NCBI GenBank assembly: GCA_019426215.1
Contig: CM033406.1
Span: forward strand, 2,681,001 to 2,745,000
Origin: Buddleja alternifolia
Lineage: Eukaryota; Streptophyta; Magnoliopsida; Lamiales; Scrophulariaceae
Length of the DNA stretch: 64,000 nucleotides
Direction: 5' to 3'
Below the pieces are notes generated by a model. That model was not told the DNA's origin and made no database searches. It worked only from the letters and a program-made list of their open reading frames with translations. Both the position numbers and the translations under genes were made by a program. Below are positions 48,849 to 58,491 of the stretch, one piece after another; position 1 is the first letter of the stretch; every line of letters begins with the position of its first letter.

Positions 48849-49520
48849 TTACAGAATGAAAATATGACTTGTGGCCTCCTCAATTTTTTGAAATACTCCC
48901 ACATGTAGCATAATATCTTGAGCTGGTTTTCTGATCAATTTGGTCATTTTATTTCTGCTAATCAGTTTGACAGAGGCTGGTTGCATACCTCTCAACATTA
49001 TCCTCTTATTTCCATCTATGAATTCTATCTTTAGTTGGCTAAAGTTCCAATTAACGTCACCTAGTGTGACTGACCATTGCACTCCTAGAACCATGTCACA
49101 ACCCCCTAGTGGAATAGTCATCAAATCAGTAGTGAATTTGACCCCTTGCATTTTCCAAGAAAATCCTTTACAAATGTATGAACTGTGGATTTTGTTACCA
49201 TCAGCTACTGAGACAGCAAATGGTGATATTGGTTCTAACTTACAACCCAACTTTTTTGCAACATCTAAGTCTATAAAGTTGTGATTACTTCCTGTATCAA
49301 TGAGTATGTGGATTGGTTTCCTTTTCATCACTCCAGTCACCCTCATGGTCTTAAAGTCATGTATTCTAGTGATGGCATGCATGGAAACATGGGATTTCCC
49401 CCACCCTTTTTCTTCATTGGCATCCTCTTCTCCCTCTTGTTCATCATCATCATCATCCACCTCCAATTCATCTTCTCTTGGTATCTCTAATAAGTACAAC
49501 TGCCTCCTATTCTTACACAC
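48849..49520 (-). pseudogene. Chromovirus protease region
   Basis: A 223-residue frame with an acidic stretch (EVDDDDDEQEGEED) followed by the retropepsin motif ILIDTGSNHNFID and downstream CDMVLGVQW. The active-site DTG is intact. The zinc knuckle that should precede it is visible only as degraded sequence around 49545-49560 (KCFxCD-like). The frame ends before RT because of stops and the solo LTR. Confidence 0.82.
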
Positions 49521-49865
49521 ATGTTCTCTGGTGAATTTCTCATCACACTAGAAACATAATCCTTTACTCCTTTTTTCATCAACTTCTTCTGGCCTTAACC
49601 TTCTTTGTTGTTCTGTATTAGGTTTGGTGTAGGGATGTTGTGACATAGGTGGTTTATATTGTGGTGATGTGATCTGGTTTTTGTAGTATGGGATTACATG
49701 ATGTGATTTTGGTGGAATTGAATTCGGTTTTGGAAAGATTGTTGGTCTTTTCTGAGTTATATAGAAATGGCTTGTTCTTATAATTTGGCCAAGCTTATGG
49801 CCTCCTGTAATGATTTTGGTCTAAACATTCGTACATTAACAGAGATTTTCCCTTTTAAACCACCC

Positions 49866-50055
49866 AAGAAGTAGCTAAGAGCATAATGGTCAGGTAAATC
49901 CATACAATTAAGAATTTCATCAAACTTATCAAGGTAGTGTTGGACAGTACCAACCTGTTTTAGATTTACCTGACCATTATGCTCTTAGCTGCTTCTTGGT
50001 TGGTACTGTCCAACACTACTTTGATAAGTTTGATGAAATTGTTAATTGTATGGAT
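49866..50055. repeat. Inverted duplication with permuted halves inside gag
   Basis: Segments A (49866-49899) and B (49900-49955) are followed, after eight bases, by the reverse complement of A (49964-49997) and then the reverse complement of B (49998-50055). A simple inverted repeat would give B' then A'. Identity is high, with only about three mismatches seen. Confidence 0.85.
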
Positions 50056-50584
50056 ATACCAATTCTGACATTGGATCATCATAAACCAACGCTCCAAATC
50101 TATCATTTAGGGATCGAATATATTTTTCCTAATTCGGCACTTCTCGTGTAAGTCTCACCTTCTTGAACATTTGGTGCCATTGTAAGGCTTTTCCTTCTAG
50201 ATAACCGCAGCCAATTTCACCTTGGCATTGGATGGGGTATCATCAACCTCAAAAAATTGTTCACACTTATATAGCCACCCCCTCAAATCCTCCCCATTAA
50301 AATGGGAAAATCAACTCTCGATACTTTAGACGGAATCTGATAACCAACACCGCAATTCATCAGAGATTCACCCCCATTTTCGCCAGAATGCCCTAATCCC
50401 TCATGAACAGTGTGTTGATTCTGATTTGCAAACATTGTGGCCATCATCATGCGCAATTCTTTCAGAGTTTTCTCCGTTCGGTCATAGCTCTCTTTGAGAG
50501 CATCCACATCCTTCCGTAATTCCGTGTTGCTGCGCGTAGTTTCCACCATAGTTGTATCTTCACAAGAATTTTCAAGAATCAGCC

Positions 50585-50600
50585 TGACTACTGATACCAC
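50585..50600 (-). other. Primer-binding site of the chromovirus
   Basis: On the minus strand the sequence next to the 5' LTR reads TGGTATCAGTAGTCAGG. Its first nine bases match the initiator tRNA-Met complement, and the rest has drifted. Confidence 0.65.
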
Positions 50601-50601
50601 T

Positions 50602-50957
50602 TGATGAAGAACAAAAATTATGAGAAGAGACTAACAAGATAAACCTGAGGATCAAGATGATAATTGCTCTTGGAGAATTTATCTCAATATGAATAACAGA
50701 GAGTAAAGAGTTAGATTTCTATTCACCAAAAACAGAATGAATTTTATTGCTTACTCAAAGATATTTATACATCAGTTTTTGCGTACCATTTCAGCTACTT
50801 TTCTAACTAACATTTGAACTAACTCAATTAACTAAGAATCCAGATGTCAAAAGCGCAGGCCCGCTTTTGTTAAGTCTTTCATCTTCAAAAACGCACTTTT
50901 ACTTATAAAAGTGCTCCTTTTACTTTTTGCGTCTTTTCTTCTTTTCGGCATATAACA
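50602..50957 (-). repeat. 5' LTR of the chromovirus
   Basis: 356 bases, TGATGAAG...TATAACA as read on the plus strand, next to the primer-binding site and the GAGGT duplication. Confidence 0.9.
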
Positions 50958-51477
50958 GAGGTTTATGAATTAATCAACTCAAACTTATGATTAAAGAAGC
51001 TCTGTTTGGATTTCAATCTTCATTTTACTTTACATGAACGGGGTCATTTCTCCTCCCCTAAGCCCACCGCCTAATCCACTGCAAATCGAAAACTTCATAT
51101 TTTGGGGGTTAGATTCGTGATTTCGAGTTGGTTTTCACGTTTTCGGGCTGATTTTGGTTAAGATTGAGGATGGTGTATTAGTATTAGGTTTTTGAGGGAA
51201 GGGATGAGTTGGGGGAGAAGGTGAAAAGGAAAAATAAAATTGAAAAGTAATTATAAAGTAATTAGGAGAATATAAAAAATAAAAAATCTAGGGTAAATAT
51301 TTTTAAAAGTAAGGGCATTCTTGTCTTCACAATAAAATTTGCAAGCAAAATAACTCGTAGGAGGCCACTGAGTAGCATTTTAAAAATAACAGGGCGGTTC
51401 TTTGCTATTTGATTTTTCATAGGGGGACCGGCGTGATAATAACGCCTTTCACGAGAAGTTGATTGTATTTAACCCTT

Positions 51478-51998
51478 ATTAAATATGAAAAAAAAATGAT
51501 CATGGCAATGAATGGTGTGAATCAAGTGTATGTTGGTTTTAAGCATAAAATTTAAGTCCAAAGTTTGAAGTCTGAAAATGAACCAAATGAATTTTTTTTT
51601 ATCCAAAAAATAAATAAATAAAAATGAAGTGAATGGACAATGGACAATCCAAAAAAAATATGGAGGTAGGGCCCCTAGCTGCACATGTTGAAGAGTGCTG
51701 CTTTCTACATAGATAGATACAAAGCACAAGGGAACCAAGAAATTCCTAGGTGACAAAAATGGAATTGCAATGCAGGCAGGCTTCTTGACTCTCCAGGGTT
51801 TATTTGTCATATACACCTCAACATTTTCTTTTGTATACATTGTATCAACATAAAATTTTATACTAACTAATGTTTCTTACATATAAATAATTTTACTTTT
51901 GTCACTTATCAATACCAAAATAGGTGAGGGAGGTAAGGGGGTATTTTGTGAAGTCTAAATTGTGACACACAATAGGGCTGGAATAATAAAATGGGTGA
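51478..51998. other. Spacer upstream of the NPH3-family gene
   Basis: AT-rich sequence without recognisable coding regions. An A-run lies at 51488-51495 and a T-run at 51592-51600. Confidence 0.5.
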
Positions 51999-52249
51999 AT
52001 TATGTGCACACCCCCTCATTTTAGTATTAATTATCAAAACTCTTCCTGACTTTTAGTAAATTACAACGAGACCCCCTAAAGGGGTCTATTCGTAAGGTTT
52101 ATAGGGTTGAAATTGTAAGAATTTTAAATACACAGGGAATATAATTGTTCGAATATTTTAACACGAGGGAGATTTCATGTAATTTCGAAAGTATCAGGGG
52201 GTTTTCAATAATTTTGCAATAAAATGAGGGGGTGTAAATGTCTCTAATA
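51999..52249. mobile_element. Small inverted-repeat element (MITE-like) upstream of the NPH3-family gene
   Basis: The left part with 'ACACCCCCTCATTTTA' and the right part with 'TAAAATGAGGGGGTGT' are inverted copies, with pairing over about 80 bases at moderate identity. No coding capacity. The central 52070-52110 carries a small palindrome (ACCCCCTAAAGGGGTCT). No target duplication was established. Confidence 0.6.
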
Positions 52250-52613
52250 AAATTGATTGAATATGAATATCTACTCATGGAATATTATAAGATAAATAGT
52301 TCTTAGTTCCTATATGGAAAGTAAATCTCCACTAGTGGTAGTGGCTCGAAAATATAATGTCAATTTGAGAATGAAATCTATCTAAAGTATTTTGCAACAC
52401 AAAGCGTAGGGCCAGCAGAAAACAATATCAATTTTGTCTGTCGTTGCCTCAATTTCTGTATATACAGCTTGCTTAAATCCACTCGTGAATGTGATGCTGC
52501 GGAAAAATAAAAACTCTTGTACAACCCACATCACACGCGTAATACATATAAATATAAATATATATATATATGTTTGTATGTATGTATGGAATGGAAGCAT
52601 AAACACATTTCAC

Positions 52614-52623
52614 GGATATATAT
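52614..52623 (+). promoter_or_regulatory. Candidate TATA box of the NPH3-family gene
   Basis: GATATATATAGC lies about 70 bases upstream of the start codon. This fits a short leader, but the region is rich in TA repeats (52555-52570), so the call is weak. Confidence 0.4.
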
Positions 52624-52689
52624 AGCAAGCACGCACAAATACAAATTCTAAAAGAAGCAGCAGTAGTTGTAGTAGTTCCATTAAATTAA

Positions 52690-55600
52690 ATGTCAGAAAT
52701 AATCTGCGATCTCCAAATTCATATCAATGGCCAACAAACATTCTTTCTCTCTCAGGTAATATTAATTTCTACTCTAATTCCATTCTTCAAATTCAGTAAC
52801 TAACTCTCTTTTTTTCTTTTTTTATTCTGTAATTGTTGTTGCAGAAAATCCTGTCCAAGTACTCAACCAAACTCAGAAAGATAATCAAACAAGAAAAGCG
52901 AACAACTCAGATCAGAAACTGGGGAATTGAAATAAACGATTTTCCAGGCGGAGGCGATGGATTCGAACTTGTTACAAGATTCTGTTACAACAATGGCAAC
53001 ATTCCAATCACAGTTTCCAATGTCTCACTCCTCCATTGCTGCGCTGTGTTTCTTGAAATGACAGAAAAGAAATCAAGAATCAATCTGTTGCATCAGACAC
53101 AGGTTTTTCTTGAAGGGATATACTACTGGTCCTGGAATGAACTCCTCACAAGCCTCAACAATTGTGAGCCCTTCTTCGATCACGCACACTCTTGTGGCCT
53201 TATTCAGAACCTCATATGCTCACTTCTTGCCAAGATTGCTCAGAAATCAGATGTCAATTACCTTTCTGTTATCTCGTCGTCTTCGTCTTGTTCATCTCCC
53301 GAAACTACCACCCCTAGTTATAATGGTTCCTCATCAAGGAAAGCTTGGGCTTGGTGGTTTCAAGATATGACCATTCTAGGTCCAAACATAATAGAACAGT
53401 TCCTGAAGGCATTAGGGTCATATGGGAGTGACAATAGCAATTTAGTACTCACTAGATTCCTGTTGCATTATCTCAAAACTGCCCTCCATTCCAATGGCAG
53501 AAGCGGGATGAGGTATGTTCCGGCAGAATACAGCGGGCTGGCGGATACCGCGGTTCACGGTGTGGTTTTGATGGGAAAGAGTGCATTTTCTTGCAGAGGG
53601 TTATTTTGGGTGTTGAGAATTACTTCTGGATTCGGGCTAAGTAAGGAGCGGCGGGGCGGGCTGGAGAGGCTGATTGGAGGGATGCTCGATCAGGCCACGT
53701 TGGATGACTTGTTGGTAACAGGAGTGGGGAAGGGATTAGGCCATGTGTATGATGTAAATCTAGTGGTGAGATTGATGAGATTATTTGTTGATGAGCATAA
53801 TAATAAGGATAAGGGGGTAATCCTGGTGTGTATTGATCATCAGAAGAAGATAAAAAGAGTGGGTGAATTGATTGATAAGTATTTGGGAGAGATAGGTCCA
53901 GACCCAAACCTCAAAATATCAAAGTTTCTTGGAGTTGCAGAGAGTTTGCCTGACTGTGCAAGGGATTCTTTTGATCAAGTCTACAGAGCTGTTGACATTT
54001 ATCTTCAGGTGAGATCCTATTACATTTTTTCTATCTTCTATGTTAATGTCATGGGGATAATGGACAATTGGAGAAGATCGAGCGCGTTGCATTTTTAGTC
54101 TCATTATTTATGAATTTGTAAAATTAATCTCATAGGATGCATGTTTTATTGCATTTTTTGTCTCAACCATTAAAAAATAGATGGAAACTGTTAGTTTGGT
54201 CACGTGCCTTGTAATTAAATTAACAACATGTACATTAAACGCACCAAAATCCATCCAATTTTTGATAGGTGGGAATAATTAAGCATCAAGCTTTGATTTA
54301 ATGGAGGGGGAATTGGAATTGGGTGTTGATCTAAAATAATGCTAAATATTCTCTGCCAGGATTTGTTTTGTGTGTAGTACATTTTATGAATTGTCTTTTC
54401 CCCTTAGTCTTGTTGTATACTTTGCCTGTGAATCCTACAATTGTTAGACAGGTATTAATTGTCATTACCTGTACAAAACAAGACCCATAAGATTCGATTA
54501 CTCAACTTGCTAATCAACTTGTAGTCATTTATTTTTATAATTAATCAACTTGTAGTCCTTTTTTTGGTAAGGTAATCAACTTATAGTCCACTAATTAAAA
54601 ATGCAGAAAATATATTAGTACAAAATATCATCCAAAAAATGTACATGTATTGGTCCCAATCCAAACTCCCTATCTTAAATTTATATACAAAGTTGAATTA
54701 TTAGATAGAATAATAATCTTGCCACGGGACTTGGACAACTTTTCTAGTGTAATTCATTGCTTACATCTACAATAATATATATAGGGATAATTACACTGGA
54801 CATACCTGAGGTATTGCGAAATTACAAAAAACATCCCCTAATTTAATAAATTACATCTAACATCCCAAGTTTTCATGTATTGATGTAAAAATGGATGAAA
54901 AATTTAAAAAAACTAAAATGCCCTTACGGAATATTTTTTTTAAAAAGAAAGAAACATATTAAAAAAATTTAAAAAATTGAATTACCATTTTACCCCTTTA
55001 CATCTCTACATTTACTTCTAATACCAATTTTAAAATAAAAAATTAAACATAAAAAAAAAGCTTATATATATATCTGTGTGTGTGTTTTCGTGTGTGTGCT
55101 ACTGTGTGTGTGTGTGTTTTCGTGTGTGTGTGTGACTGTGTGTGTGTGGTGTTGTGTGTGTGTGTGAGGGTAGGGTGGGGATGGGGGATGGGGGGTTGGG
55201 GAAGACGACACTGTTCCCCAACCCCCTTTTTTTCTTTTTTCTTTTTTTTTATTTATAAAATAATATATTAATAAGTAATTATTTTAGAAATTAATTTAAA
55301 ATATAAAATTTTAAATTATATAATCTATTATATAATCTAAATTATTATATACTAATTTAATTAGAAGATTAAAATGATATTTTACACATAATTTTTTTAT
55401 TTTATAATTTTAATAATTTAAATTTTTTTTATTTTGTTGATAATAATTTTTAATTGTAAATAATTATTTATATACATTACATACACAACATTACATATAA
55501 CACCTACACTTTTATAAAATATTACAAATAACACCAAAAGGGTATAATTGTCCGAGAAAAATTTGGTCTTCTGGTCCAGAAAAAGTCAGGGGCATTTTTG

Positions 55601-55751
55601 GAAGTTCACCTAAAAATTTAACGGAACACTAACGGAAGGTGCTCAGTGTTAGACGGTGGAAACGGAATGGATGTTAGATGTAATTTATTGAACTAGGGGA
55701 TATTTTTTGTAATTTTGCAATACCTCAGGTATGTCCAGTGTAATTATCCCA

Positions 55752-55783
<32 letters not shown>

Positions 55784-56669
55784 ACGTACACAATATTTTG
55801 TTATAAATAGTTGGCATCAAATTTCATTAGGATGCCGTGAGCGGTAGGTAGGTATAAGTTTAACAAAATTCCCTGATTTTCCATAGATGAAGACAGAGTA
55901 TTTGATCTTTTATATTTATTGAATGTTTGGGTGTGATTATGATTGATAGGCATTACTACTTGTGCAAAATTAGGCATGTGCCACTAGCAACTCATGAGAC
56001 AAAGCTAGCTAGCTATTCCTATTAGTAGGGTCGCTCACATCTTATTTGTCAATAATCTCAAATTAACATATTATTAAAATTGTCAAGTCAAATATCTCTT
56101 TTCTCAAAACATAAGATTGTGTAAAAATAATGGGTTTGTTTTGTAATTTTCACTTCAAGTGTACTAAAACATTTTAATTTTAAAATGTTGATTGATTGCA
56201 GTCTCATCCATGTGTTTCGTTGGAGGAGCGATCAAGATTGTGCAGATGCATCAACTATGAAAAGCTAAGCCTGGAAGCATGTAAAGACCTAGCAAAGAAC
56301 CCTGCAATACCTCCACGAATCGCGGTTCAAGCACTGCTAGCTTCTCAGCATTCCAACATAAAAAAGGCAAAGGCAGGGGCAGGGGCAGAGGCAGCTGATG
56401 ATGATGATTATGATATTAATGATGGTTCACGCTCCAACAGCAGCAACAATAATAAGGATTATCAATTGGTGTTGTACAAAAATAATGACAAGTACTCATC
56501 AAAGAGGTCGTCGTCGGGCGAAGAAGCCGTAAGCGTAAATTTGGAGAGGATGCAGTGGAGGGTGGTGGAATTGGAGAAAGTTTGCAAAGAAATGAGGGGT
56601 CAGATGTTAAGAATGGTAAAGCTTGCACCTCAACACAACAGACCAAGGCCCTTGCCCAGATTGTGCTGA
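52690..56669 (+). CDS. BTB/POZ domain-containing NPH3-family protein (At3g22104-like)
   Basis: Three exons: 52690-52755, 52845-54008 and 56202-56669. Junctions are CAG|GTAATA...TTGCAG|AAA and CAG|GTGAGA...TTGCAG|TCT, all phase 0. The joined frame gives 565 residues. Exon 1 supplies the first 22 residues (MSEIICDLQIHINGQQTFFL), the first strand of the BTB fold. BTB continues to about residue 105 (INDFPGGGDGFELVTRFCYN). The NPH3 domain covers about residues 185-440 (WWFQDMTILGPNIIEQFLKAL, CRGLFWVLRI, GGMLDQATLDDLLV, YDVNLVVRLMRLF, CARDSFDQVYRAVDIYLQ, then SHPCVSLEERSRLCRCINYEKLS). An acidic/Asn linker and a C-terminal coiled-coil-like segment (LERMQWRVVELEKVCKEM) follow. Family members act as CUL3 substrate adaptors or polarity/phototropism scaffolds at the plasma membrane; this one's partner is unknown. 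Intron 2 (2193 bases) holds an inverted-repeat element. No disabling change was seen. Confidence 0.93.
54784..55750. mobile_element. Inverted-repeat (Mutator-like MITE) element in intron 2 of the NPH3-family gene
   Basis: GGGATAATTACACTGGACATACC at the left end is the exact reverse complement of the right end. The inverted arms extend about 85 bases through 'GAGGTATTG' and 'ACATCTAACATCC'. AATATATATA occurs on both sides and could be a 9-10 bp duplication, but the low complexity makes this uncertain. The interior is AT-rich with a GT microsatellite. No transposase. Confidence 0.8.
55073..55165. repeat. (GT)n microsatellite inside the intronic element
   Basis: Imperfect TGTGTGTG runs interrupted by TTTCG, CTAC and GAC over about 90 bases. 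A G-rich stretch (55166-55202) follows. Confidence 0.85.
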
Positions 56670-56797
56670 TTAAGCTAACCAATCTTCTTTACACATACTT
56701 GTTTACTTTTTGCATTCTCAAACCAATTTTACTTTTTTTTTTTTTTTTAAGTCTGAAATTGTAATTTTTAATTGTAAATGATTGTATGTCATTTCAG

Positions 56798-56798
<1 letters not shown>

Positions 56799-56835
<37 letters not shown>
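56799..56835. repeat. (ATA)n microsatellite
   Basis: About 12 uninterrupted ATA units downstream of the NPH3-family stop codon. Confidence 0.9.
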
Positions 56836-56836
<1 letters not shown>

Positions 56837-57209
56837 GTGTGATATTAATATTGTGAGCATATGCTAATGATGCATCTGAATGAACTTATCAATGTATTGC
56901 AATTCAGCGCATTGGCACATGCTGAGTGACAAAGTACTATCCACTTGGGTAGTAAGTAATTAAGTAAATTGTTAACATACATATTTCTTCATTAGGATAA
57001 ATTCATGCTACGCACTTGTATTTTGAGACTTTGTATATACGCAAAATAGTCATAAAATAAATTGTTGACAATATCGTGTGAAATCTGGCTACAACCCCAT
57101 TTAGTCTCAAAACATTTCACAATTTCACCAAGGTATTCAAGTAGTGTTGCATATCATATCACGTGATACATTTGCTACATGGTCAATTTTATCTTTCCCT
57201 ATATCTGAG

Positions 57210-57600
57210 CAGGGGAGGGCGCAGTTAGGGTATTTTTGGGTTCAGGTAACTCGGGTTGGGTACTCGTATAGATCGGGCTACCCGATGTATTCAGGTACCT
57301 GAATAACTCGTATACTCGTGCCTCGGGTTTGGAGTCGGTTGAACTGATATAGAGATAGAGAATGGGACTGGAGAAGACGACTACCAATCTGATTGCATTT
57401 TTTTTCTCATTTGTCGGGGTAACCGATAACATTATTCGGGATAAAAATTTCATACCCGATTCGTATAATCAGTTTTTGGGTTTACCCAAACCCAAATTCT
57501 TTTGCAAATTTTGGACCCCGAATCGAGTGTAACCTAATCAGGTCCACTCAGGTACCAGAACACCCAACTCGGATGAAAATGGGCCACTACTGTAGCAGTT
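57210..57600. repeat. CGGGTTnGGGTA / ACCCGA-rich dispersed repeat
   Basis: Words such as CTCGGGTTGGGTA, CTACCCGA, ACTCGTATA and CAGGTACC recur in both orientations. The style is that of the CGGGTA-rich non-autonomous elements found across plant genomes. No coding sequence; edges approximate. Confidence 0.45.
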
Positions 57601-58011
57601 CATACCTTAGATTCTCGCAAAAATAGTCATATATAGCATAGTCCAAGGCAGTGCAGAATTCTCCTAGGTAGTGAAAATAAGTTTGAGGTGCATGATAGAA
57701 ACGCACGTAATATTATTTATATTGTTGATCTGATGCGTGTTCCAGTTGTGATTGTTGGGTGCCGAAAGTGTCAGAGCTGCTGCTATATAAGCATGCATGC
57801 AACAGTGAGCATAATAGCTCATAAGAGAGAGAGCATTGAAATGTACGTACGTAATCCTATTTCTATTTTCCACAAGGCTTGCTAACCATATATATGATGG
57901 CATATAGTCGATCGTCTGGTTCACTGCATACCAGACTCTTACCTTATGGAGTAGTGACATTCAAACAAATTCTCCGACATGGACGACTACCTTAAACTGG
58001 AAGGGGAGGGC

Positions 58012-58037
58012 GGGGGGGGGGGGGGGGGGGGGGGGGG
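58012..58037. repeat. G26 homopolymer
   Basis: A run of 26 G preceded by GGGGAGGGC. True length is uncertain because such runs are often mis-sequenced. Confidence 0.85.
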
Positions 58038-58491
58038 CAAAACCCTACAGTCAGTCAATACGGATAATGCAGCCCTCTGCATGTTCTATAGTATAGAACA
58101 TGTATCACCGTCACTCTCATAGTCTAACGCATAGCATCAAAGTTGCACAAGCTTCATTTTTAGTCACTCCCCAACATCAAAATTCAAAAGACAGCTTTTC
58201 ATTTTGTATCAAATACAGATGTTATGGTTTTTCCAATCTCATGCAATAATAATGTTCATTTTGTGATTTGCTCACATTTTTCCACTAAGAAAGTGGACTT
58301 AGCTCTTCCCCCTTTTTTCTCTTTAGAAAAGAAAAGAAAAATGACACCTGAAACCACCTAGCACCAAAGGACTGGTCCACTTTTTCTCTATCCCTAATGA
58401 CGACTATAGATCACATCTTCCCACCTCGAGTAGAGTACCGCGAAACATTTCAACAAAGTAACATCATAAAATAACAAAAACTCTAGGCATG

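Larger units (their letters stand above)
49560..50600 (-). pseudogene. Chromovirus gag, degraded
   Basis: An N-terminal open stretch (50600-50283) carries a coiled-coil-like segment (ELRKDVDALKESYDRTEKTLKEL). The rest is broken by stops and by the permuted inverted duplication at 49866-50055. Remains of the gag core are recognisable near 50220-50290. Confidence 0.7.
38210..50957 (-). mobile_element. Ty3/gypsy chromovirus, full-length but broken
   Basis: Short LTRs (38210-38577 and 50602-50957; TGATGAAG...CA) and a perfect GAGGT duplication (38205-38209, 50958-50962) bound the element. On the minus strand the order is primer-binding site, gag, protease, RT, RNase H, integrase, chromodomain, polypurine tract. 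The chromodomain and the order RT before integrase place it among chromoviruses; the clade is unresolved. The RT is broken by two nested insertions (41168-46429 and 46591-48766), and the reading frames carry stops. It lies inside an older inverted-repeat element. Confidence 0.92.
37634..51477. mobile_element. Old inverted-repeat element split by the chromovirus
   Basis: The left arm from about 37640 ('AATCAACCCC..GTGAAAGGCGTTA', then 'TTAAATAGCAATAAACCGCC') is an imperfect inverted copy of the right arm ending at about 51470 ('GGCGGTTCTTTGCTATTTGA', then 'TAACGCCTTTCAC..GAAGTTGATTGT'). Without the chromovirus and its duplication the element would be about 1.1 kb. No transposase was seen. Outer edges are approximate and no target duplication was firmly identified. 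Confidence 0.7.
56670..58491. other. Spacer between convergent NPH3-family and U-box genes
   Basis: It contains the 3' UTR of the NPH3-family gene, an (AAT)n tract, a CGGGTA-rich repeat (57210-57600) and a G26 homopolymer. No additional gene was recognised. Confidence 0.6.

Noticed and set aside
55080..55271. Cys/Val-rich ORF of 63 codons
   Set aside because: It is a translation of the GT microsatellite and G-rich tract.
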